Below, piece by piece: positions 56,441-64,000 of a stretch of 64,000 nucleotides of DNA. The stretch is taken from the NCBI GenBank assembly GCA_024741835.1, contig JAENRP010000002.1, positions 1 through 64,000 of the forward strand, written 5' to 3'. The notes below the pieces were generated by a model. That model did not search any database and was not told the DNA's origin. It saw nothing but the letters and a program-made list of their open reading frames with translations. This DNA comes from Diplocarpon mali. Its lineage: Eukaryota; Ascomycota; Leotiomycetes; Helotiales; Drepanopezizaceae. Each line of letters begins with the position of its first letter. Position 1 is the stretch's first letter. Both the position numbers and the translations under genes were made by a program.

Positions 56441-58691
56441 ATGACAAGCGAGCAGTTGTCGCCTACGCGGATCAAGGTCAGTGATGAGCAAATCCGACAT
56501 ACTGCTGGATTCCCGAAGCGGTGTTGTGACTGCCAGCTCCCCCCTCCCCCCAAAAACAAGCCAGGTGGTTAATCAGCAAATACTGACTTGGCTGGCTCAA
56601 ATCTCAGGCTCTCCTCGACATCCTGAGCCATCATGAAGCATATCAAGAACTCCGGGATCTCCGCACCCCCGGGGCTCTGGCTTCATCTGGGCCTCCGTTC
56701 AAGACGGATGGCGAGGCCAACGAGATGCCACTGATGCATGCCCTCTTCTCCGGATTCGTCGTACCACTCCCAGGGTTGAGAGATGTATCGACAGACTTCT
56801 ATCAAGCCAAATGTCAAGAGATAATCGACGACTTTGCTCGGGCGGATCTCAGCGAGTCATATGAAGCCGGATACAGTAAGCCTGATCTCTTCCCCTGACT
56901 CCGGAGCACGCGGACTCAGAGGGGCTTGTCCCGTGGGAGATGCTGGCAGAAGGTTTGCTGATATCTAGGATAGTCGGAATCCGCAAGACGCTGGCTACTG
57001 CAGCTGCGGCGCTGGTAGCGGCGCCAGCGCGAGGCTATTACGGCGGGTTTCCCCGGCAAGAGCTGAGTAGGACCGAGTCGGTCTATGATACTTCGAAGCC
57101 AGAAGACGTCGTCGCCGCTTTCCAAGATTTCCTGCAGCGTCTGGTGTACGACAGCCTCCTCGACGAAGTGTTCGCCAAGTCCGGAGCGACCGAAAAGCTG
57201 GAGGAGCACGATCTTCTGGTCCAGGCAGCGCATGAGTACATGCTTGTTATCCTGGCATCTTTTCTTCATTACATCCTGATCATCACGCCCGAAGGTCAGA
57301 CGATGCTCGCCATGGTGAAGCAAGCGAACGCCCTCGTCCCCTACACCGCGATCCGATCAACACTGAGGATTGGAAACGCGGCAACGATGATCAACGGCAT
57401 GATGAGAATCCTCCTGACAAAGATGACGTTCAATAGCGTCACTTCGTTCCTCGGGATTACGAACTCGAGCGATGCTGGGTGGAACCTCCTCCAGACCATC
57501 ATTTGGACGGTCGTCAACTGGGATACTAATACTCTCAAGCAGAGGGCTGCAGAGATCGAGAAGAGTAGCGACTCCCCGAGCAGGGCTCAGCGAGAGCTTC
57601 TGAAGTCCTATGTGGAGAAGGATAGGCTGGAGCATGAAAAGTGCAGGGCAAGGAGCGAAGCCAAGGCCGAACCTCTTGTGGTCACGATTCTGGATGAGTA
57701 TGGGGGAAAGCCACTGAGTGGAGAGCAGATGCCCCTTGCTCTTGACTACCTCTCAATCCAGGTATCTCTCCAAGACCGGAAGAAGATCACGGCGATTCTG
57801 TGTTCCAGACAACCCGACCTTCTCACCCAGGCCGTCCGCGAATGCGTGGCCGCGTACGATCCAGTCATACGCGCCCTCCACAAGGCTGTAGACCTGAGTG
57901 GCACGGTCAGCGACTTCCAGGCGTTCTTGGACGACCTACTCGCATTTGCGCCATCTGGAAAGAACGCAGTCACGGCTAGCGTTGGAGACTTTGTTCGCAT
58001 CTTGCGGAAGCATCAAAGCTCATGCCACCGATTCATCCACCAAGTGTGTAAGAATGGGCCAGAACTAAGTTCTTGGTACAAAGAGTACGCTGGCTCATCG
58101 GCCGCGCAGTTCAGAGCCGACGAGCAGAAAGAGAATGCGACATCTTCACCTGCTCCTGTTGGTGGCGCCGGCAAGCTCACCGCGGCACTGGAGACCGCAG
58201 TTCTGCAGCTTCCGGAGAAAGAGAGAGGCCAGGTCCTGGAAGAGTGCGACGCCTATGCTTCGTACCACGCACACCTTTCGTCGACATGCAATGCCGATAT
58301 GATTTTCGAGGCCGAGCATGAACCAGCACCGAAGAAGCTGCGGAGAACCTTCACCTCCCCCTCGAAAGCAGAAACTAGCGAGCCCTCGCCGACCAGACCC
58401 ACGCCTGGCCCAGGGATTTTTCTCAGGACCTGGCAGGCCTACCTCAACGCAACACCCATCACGCCCTCTCAGCCTGGTGGGCCCGTGAGGTTTGGCGGGG
58501 ACGCCGAGGTCATCACTGCAGGACGGGTCCCAAGGAGCGGGGCGGCGAAAGATGCACCGGCCAAGGCCGCCGAGGACAAGGAGGCTCTGGATGCGCCGAA
58601 GTGCGCGAGGACTGTTGAGCTCTTGGGGGGGAGGTTCAAGGAAATACTACGAGAGGCAGCCAAGGGGCACCCGGCGAGAAATGATGAGTAA
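56441..58691 (+). CDS. PX-associated (PXB)/DUF3818 domain protein without a PX domain
   Basis: Three exons, 56441-56476, 56608-56875 and 56974-58691, give 673 residues, GT..AG, in frame. The uninterrupted frame from 56940 is not the true start: its first residues are intron. Exon 1 encodes MTSEQLSPTRIK and exon 2 ALLDILSHHEAYQELRDLRTPGAL, the usual start of the PX-associated region. The DUF3818 region follows, with GIRKTLATAAAALVAAP, EHDLLVQAAHEYMLVILASF, LRIGNAATMINGMMRILL and later RQPDLLTQAVRECVAAYDPVIRALH. A Ser/Pro-rich tail of about 180 residues ends the protein. The yeast relative YPR097W is much longer and carries a PX domain that binds phosphoinositides; I see none here. The role is unknown; membrane association is inferred. 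Confidence 0.9.
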
Positions 58692-60406
58692 GAGAGCGAC
58701 GAGGAGGGTGAGCAGGGCCTCTGCATAAGCAGAATGCATGTAGCAGAATATGGATAGGAAGGCCCGGTGCAATGGGACCAGATGTGCCACGCAACCCAGG
58801 ACGCTGAGCAGAGTGCGGTCAAGTCATGTGCAGACATGCCCGGACCCTTCATTCCTGCGCAGACTCGTCAATCCGAGCTGCCTCGGGACATGTGAGGCCC
58901 TATCAGGGCTGGGCGTAGGTATAACAGGATTGCTAAGATTCAACTCGACCAGATTCGGGCGTAGGTGTGTATACCACTAATACTCGGAGGGGATACTCGT
59001 ATATTCCCACCAGGCCGGTGTCTCGGGATCAGATTACGAGGTGGGTCAACACGCAGGCAGTCTCCGAGAAGGTCAAGATAGAGGTGAATGAGAAGCGGGC
59101 CATCGGGCACCTGGAAGGAAGCGGATCTTCTAGAGGAGGGCGTTGGGTATTCGGAGTTGGGAGGGTATACTTGGGTGATGGAGGGCTGGGGCCAGGGAGA
59201 GTGCTGTGCCTGGCTAGTCTTGGTCGCAGGGACTACTAGCCTGGGCAGAGAAGATGAGACGAGGGGACTGGGTACTGGGTGTGTACGGGATGTGGGAATG
59301 GGGATGTGGATGTGTCGATCAGGATGGGATTTGGGAGTTGGGCGCGGGTATGGGGATGGGGATGGGGATAGGGATGGGGATGGGGATGGGAATAGAGATA
59401 GAGATGGAGATGGAGATGGAGATGGAGATGGAGATGGAGATGGAGATGGAGATGGAGATGGAGATGGAGATGGAGATGGAGATGGAGATGGAGATGGAGA
59501 TGGAGATGGAGATGGAGATGGAGATGGAGATGGAGATGGAGATGGAGATGGGAATGGGGTTACAGACGTATGGTTTTGGTCTGGAACGTATTCTCCTCCA
59601 GAGATTTGGGCGTCATATAAGTGTTACCCGAGTGTTATTCAGATGATCTGCTAATGCTTCCTGTTTCTCTAGACGTGCAAAGCAGAATACAAAGGTAAGA
59701 ACTCCATATAGCTTCCCCCTCAGAGTATCGTACGACCTGGATGTTTGTGAATCCTCCTCCCCTCCCTTCGCACAGGGGAGGCGGCAGAGAGAGAGGCGAC
59801 GGCGATGCGAAAACCCCAGGATCAAACGAGTGCCCGGTCTATACATCCCATTGCCCTCTCGCAATCCGCGTATCTCCCGAGTGCTCTGTCTCGTCTCCTC
59901 GTATCTGCCTGGCCAGGGTCTGATCCCCAAGTGTCCACCCCGGCGACGCCGATAGATAGAATAGAATCAACCCGGGACCGCCGTCGCCCAGCCCTGGGGT
60001 CTCCGGCCCTGTGGCCAGCATATTGAATATCCTCGTACGTCGCTCTACGCCCCCTCTCTCCTCGCGACAAGCGGCACTTCGACGCTGGCGAGAGGAAATA
60101 GTACTGCCTCCGCCCAGTCTCCTGTCGAGGACTCGGTGCGGTCGTGAGAGGCGTGCTCACGGATCACGGTCTTGGATATTGTCGTCGACGGTCAAGAGTT
60201 GGCGCTCTTTGCGATGCAGAGTCAGATTTGGGTAGAGCCATAACAGATGCAATTATTTTCGATAGTCTATGAGCAAAAACATGACGATTATTCCAGACTG
60301 ACCTATTAGCGCCAACCGACCAACACTGCCCACCCATTCATTATCGGCTTCAAGAAACATTATACCTACCACTAACTAACCAGTGAGTGCCAACCAACCA
60401 ACGCCG
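58692..60406. other. Spacer with a hexanucleotide microsatellite
   Basis: Genes on both sides converge here, so this holds two 3' flanks. The GGAGAT array at 59350-59557 dominates. No gene is seen. Confidence 0.55.
59350..59557. repeat. GGAGAT microsatellite
   Basis: GGGGAT units grade into about 25 near-perfect GGAGAT units. Frames read Met-Glu or Gly-Asp repeats, which are not evidence of a gene. Confidence 0.95.
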
Positions 60407-61789
60407 CTATTCGTCGCTACCATCCGCTTTGACCGTGACGGAGTGCAGACTCGCCAAACCAAGAATATCCTCCAATGTCATACGGACATCTTCGGGCTGG
60501 CTGATCCACTGCAAAACAGTTAGCCATGCTTGGTTCTATATGGGCCCCGAGAGACCTGGGATGTCTTTTTCGAGATCTGGTTTGGGAGAAAACCCTCCCA
60601 GAACTGATTTGAGACCCGAGATCTCAGGACGGTACAGGAAATTGAGGAAAGAGTGTACGTACTGGGCAATGTCCGGCGAAAATCTGGAATATAAATGCAT
60701 CTGTTCTCTCGTCAAGATAGCGAAACATCCCATTCTGTACTTCCAGCGGCACCGCGTTGTCGTCAGTAGTACGAATATAGGCCGCAGGCACGCCGTGATC
60801 CCAAGGCGCGTAGGTGTTGGGCTCAGTGAAAGCAAGGAGCGACGACCGGGCCATAAACTCCGAGTATTTCTAACCAGGTTGCAGTCAGTATACTACTCTT
60901 AGCGCTTTACATGCGGCTCGCGCTCCTTGCGACTAGAGTAGACGAAACATACCTCGACTACCTTTTCATCTTGTATGTCATTGAAGGCGACGTCCGCCAA
61001 CTTGCTCTTGTCGCCTACCACATAGGCATTTTCCTTTGAGAAGTCAGTAACCCAGTGTCGAGTGAGCGTAGCACCACTTACCTCGATAAGCATCCATGGG
61101 GCCGGTTCACCACCAAGAAATTTCAGGAGCGATTCATTCTCCGGAACGACAAACGCGGCCATGAAGACCGTCATGACCACGCCACCTTTCTCACCTCTCT
61201 TCCGTACGGATTTAATGTCGAATCCTTCCGTAGCGCTGCTGATGACAAGTCCACCATACGAATGTCCGAGCAGGATGCATTCCCGCCCTTCCTTCACGAG
61301 TCTCCCAAGAGTTGCCTGGAGATTTTTGGTGTCACCCGCGAGACCTACCGTTGGTTTTGTTCCGACGGACTCGTTGGGAACGTAGAGATATTCAATATCA
61401 GCTTTTCTGAGTACTTCCAGAAAGTCATACCACGCCTGGGGGAGTTGCCACTAATCAGGGAGTTAGTCTCAAGGCCCACTAGCGAAGTCTGAGGTCCCCA
61501 GACTCCGCCGCAAGATTCAGACTTGACGGAGTTGGGCGACATTATTTTGGGGGACTGTTGGGAGCAAGGGCTGCCAGGATGTACTTACTGCTCCAGGTAC
61601 AATCACGAGCAAGGGCAGCTTCTGGCGAAACTCCGTGGCGCTGGTTTCCGCAGGCGCAGGTTCCTGGGTCTTGATTTCCGGAGTTGCGAAGCTCAAAGAC
61701 GTTTCGTCCGGAGACCTGGTATCCCGCACCGGGGATGCCAAAGACATGGCTGTGAAGCCCACGATTGGCAAAAGTTTCAAGAGAAGCAT
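60407..61789 (-). CDS. Secreted alpha/beta hydrolase
   Basis: Five exons, 61589-61789, 61082-61450, 60953-61033, 60663-60869 and 60407-60508, give 319 residues; all introns fall between codons and use GT..AG. MLLLKLLPIVGFTAMSLASP is a signal peptide. LLVIVPGA then WQLPQAWYDF carry the oxyanion region. The nucleophile is Ser131 in GHSYG. The acid is Asp253 or Asp254 (RTTDDNAVP), and the base is His284 (AGHCPW). The layout, with a long cap and the ending GHCPWISQPEDV, matches the AB-hydrolase family that holds plant methyl-salicylate esterase-type enzymes and many uncharacterised fungal proteins. Esterase or lipase activity is a reasonable guess; the substrate is unknown. The protein appears to be exported. 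Confidence 0.9.
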
Positions 61790-64000
61790 GGTGACGAGTG
61801 CGATGAAGTCAGGGCTGTCTGTGTAAGAGATAGAGCGGCTGTGCGAAGCGGTCTGCTGCGAGTGTGATTGTGACTGCACGAACGCTCGGGAGTATCTGTT
61901 ATATACCTCGAGGAGAGCTGCACGTTGCGGGTTGCGTATTTCGAGAGGTGCGGGACTGGGCCAGGAATATCGCACACTCTCGTGGAGCAACTCTATTGAC
62001 AGACGGCCAAGGATGGATTCCAGAAGCCCGAGGGTTGGAAATAGGGGCAGCTGGTCGTCACTGGGCTCTCCAAGGCCGAGAGACCAAATGCCAACACCGA
62101 CCTCGGTTTGGAGGGACGTAGAATCCGTGGCGAAGGAATGTCGACGGGGGTTGAGGCGGCGCGGACGGACCGGGGTGACGAGGTCAACAACGTAAGCGAG
62201 TGCAGGAATTAAGCGGGTTCGGCTATTTCGGGTCTCGCGACGGTGTTGCTACCGCATGTCCCCAATGAAGCTGCGCGATCCACCGTCTGTGCATTGTGCT
62301 TGATCGCAAGAGAGGACAAGGAATACATGGGCTCGCTCGAGTACCTGTCCCACTTTTCGAGTCCGTTCCTGAGAGTCCTTTCCAAAGCTTGTCCAGCGGA
62401 AGAACAGAACGCGTTGGTTGTAATCCCAGAGATCTTTACTCGGGCTCAGGAAGACGTGTTGTTTGTTGGAATATACAAGGATTGTGCTTATGTAATCGTA
62501 CCTTGTTTATTCCTCCTGCAGCTCCATAGAACTCAGAATCTATACCTTTAGATTCTATCATGATGATTACCTGCGCAATGGCCTCTCCACGGCTGCGTCT
62601 CCCAATGCTGGGCATTGACGACGTGGTGACTGCGCGCGGGCCGCGTGACTGCGTCGAGAATATACCTCGCTTGGTATTCTGGATAGTCAGGATGGAGACC
62701 TTTCATTGGATTTCTGCCCTGCTGCTGGTCCACTCTATATGAAGTTTAAGAGGGAACAAGAGCGGGAGTACTTCGGTGCGCCCGATTCACTCAATTGCGA
62801 GTGCGGTAGATCCGCAACCCCCGAGTCGGACCCCTAGATGCTATTTACGATAGCGTTTTCAAGCATAAAAGACATGTCCTCGTATGCTGTCGCTATACAC
62901 TCTACACTCTCTGGCGTGCACGGCTCAGAGCGCTCGGCTCGCTCCGCCGACTTCCCTCCGTAGGGCTCCAAATCCCTGTTTGCAGTGGATTTAGCCGCGC
63001 GACTATTTTATCTCATCGCAGGCTAGACAAACCCCATAGCACCCTGTGTGCAGGAGCAGGAGGTGCGCAAGGTTAATTATGCTTTGACCTGGAGTGTGTT
63101 CGGCCTGCGACGAATTATGCAGAAGGCAGAGCCGCCTCGGTAGCGAGAAAGTTTGGAAGAGGGGAGTATGGTCAGGGGTTGGTAGTAGGTAGTTCGGGAG
63201 GTAGGGAGGTAGCAAGTATTGATCTTCGTCTAGAGAGGCGTCGTGCTGCCCGGGCGACGTCTAAGGGGTTACATAGACATGCTAAGCGAGGGGGTGAGAT
63301 ACAAAGTACCACGCACTATAAGGCCAAGAATATAAGAGGGGAAAAGACCTGAAAGTACGCGTCCCGCGCCCCTATTCCCGCGGTGTTGCAGTTCCTCCGT
63401 GAAGCCTTACGAGGGGCATTTCAAGCGTAATTGCGTGACTGTTTAAGTAATCGTCTCCGCTCGTTAAGCCAATATTCCAAGAGGTAGTAGCTGCTACAAG
63501 AGCAACCTAAGCCCTGAAGGACCCAATGCCAGGTAATATAAGGTGAGTTAAATTCTACCTTGACAAGTAGCCTTAGCCTTACGTATAGTAGCCGAAGGTG
63601 GGTCATGGCGTGCAGACACAAGTCATGCAATTCCCAAAACACCCTCCTGCGAGCTCCTCTCAACCCAAGACCATCTCTCGAGGCCTTATCGGCTTAAACG
63701 GCTTCAAAGACAGAGAGTCAACAGGTCAGAGGTCGAAAGGAAGGAGATGAAATCAAAGGAAGGTCGCTTACCCCGACCGTTGTGAATGGTTTCCATATAG
63801 CCGTACGACGTCTCCGAGATCAGAGTGCCGAAACGATTGCTAGTGTAGGAGAAACGCATGCTGTGTCCGGACTCGATGGCGAACACGTAAGTAGAACAGT
63901 TCTACTGAATGTGACAAGTAATGAAGGTATCAGGCCGTGATTAATCTCTGGATTTCGCTATCGCTTGTCGCGTGATGTTTAACGTTGAGACGGCGACTTT
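61790..64000. other. Right-hand end of the window without supported genes
   Basis: The first few hundred bases hold the hydrolase promoter. Open frames such as 62243-62551 plus and 63421-63663 minus show no family. A minus-strand frame entering near 63860 ends at a GTAAGC donor-like site near 63770 and could be an exon of a gene extending past the window, but I cannot support it. Confidence 0.4.

Noticed and set aside
56940..56973. ATG-like start of the uninterrupted PX-associated frame
   Set aside because: These codons lie in intron 2; family sequence continues from upstream exons joined at 56974.
59254..59654. Met-Glu and Gly-Asp repeat proteins
   Set aside because: Translation of a GGAGAT microsatellite with no flanking coding support.
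63704..63886. Possible first exon of a minus-strand gene
   Set aside because: A donor-like GTAAGC is present, but I see no family, no convincing next exon and the frame begins with GTG.

Overview
The window reads as nuclear DNA of a filamentous ascomycete (Pezizomycotina). Coding sequence is GC-rich and broken by short introns of about 50-150 bases with GT..AG ends. Several gene families are fungal-typical: a Rap/Rsr1-type GTPase, a CYP52-type P450, a PX-associated/DUF3818 protein, a PRY/PR-1-like CAP protein and a GPI-anchored wall protein. AT-rich, stop-riddled transposon copies look like products of repeat-induced point mutation (RIP). The exact genus cannot be read from the sequence.

Gene density is low: eleven confident genes plus one broken 2EXR-like gene in 64 kb, separated by long spacers full of micro- and minisatellites.

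Layout: 1-5.4 kb is gene-free with many simple repeats. 5.4-6.7 kb (minus) is an RSR1/Rap1 GTPase in nine exons. 8.6-12.4 kb is an AT-rich degraded block. 12.8-13.4 kb (minus) is a disrupted 2EXR-like gene. 16.3-17.5 kb (minus) is a short-chain dehydrogenase like yeast IRC24. 17.5-25.4 kb is a repeat-rich spacer with an assembly gap. 25.5-26.7 kb (plus) is a FUN19-like SWIRM protein. 27.4-28.8 kb is a degraded Tc1/mariner element. 29.8-32.4 kb (minus) is a DUF255/SPATA20 thioredoxin-domain protein. 33.7-34.8 kb (minus) is a secreted CAP protein. 34.8-41.3 kb is a spacer with several minisatellites. 41.3-43.1 kb holds a miniature Tc1/mariner derivative and a second copy of the 27.4 kb element. 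44.8-46.4 kb (minus) is an MFSD10/TETRAN-like transporter. 47.1-48.7 kb (minus) is a CYP52-like P450. 51.2-52.3 kb (plus) is a GPI-anchored surface protein. 52.7-56.1 kb is an AT-rich island with two copies of one degraded repeat, one holding a solo LTR; an intact small secreted protein gene lies between them. 56.4-58.7 kb (plus) is a PX-associated/DUF3818 protein. 60.4-61.8 kb (minus) is a secreted alpha/beta hydrolase. The rest, to 64 kb, shows no gene I can support.

The genes do not form an obvious pathway. Four products (CAP protein, GPI protein, small secreted protein, alpha/beta hydrolase) enter the secretory route. The most interesting item is the small secreted protein gene inside a RIP-degraded island, the classic setting of a candidate effector.
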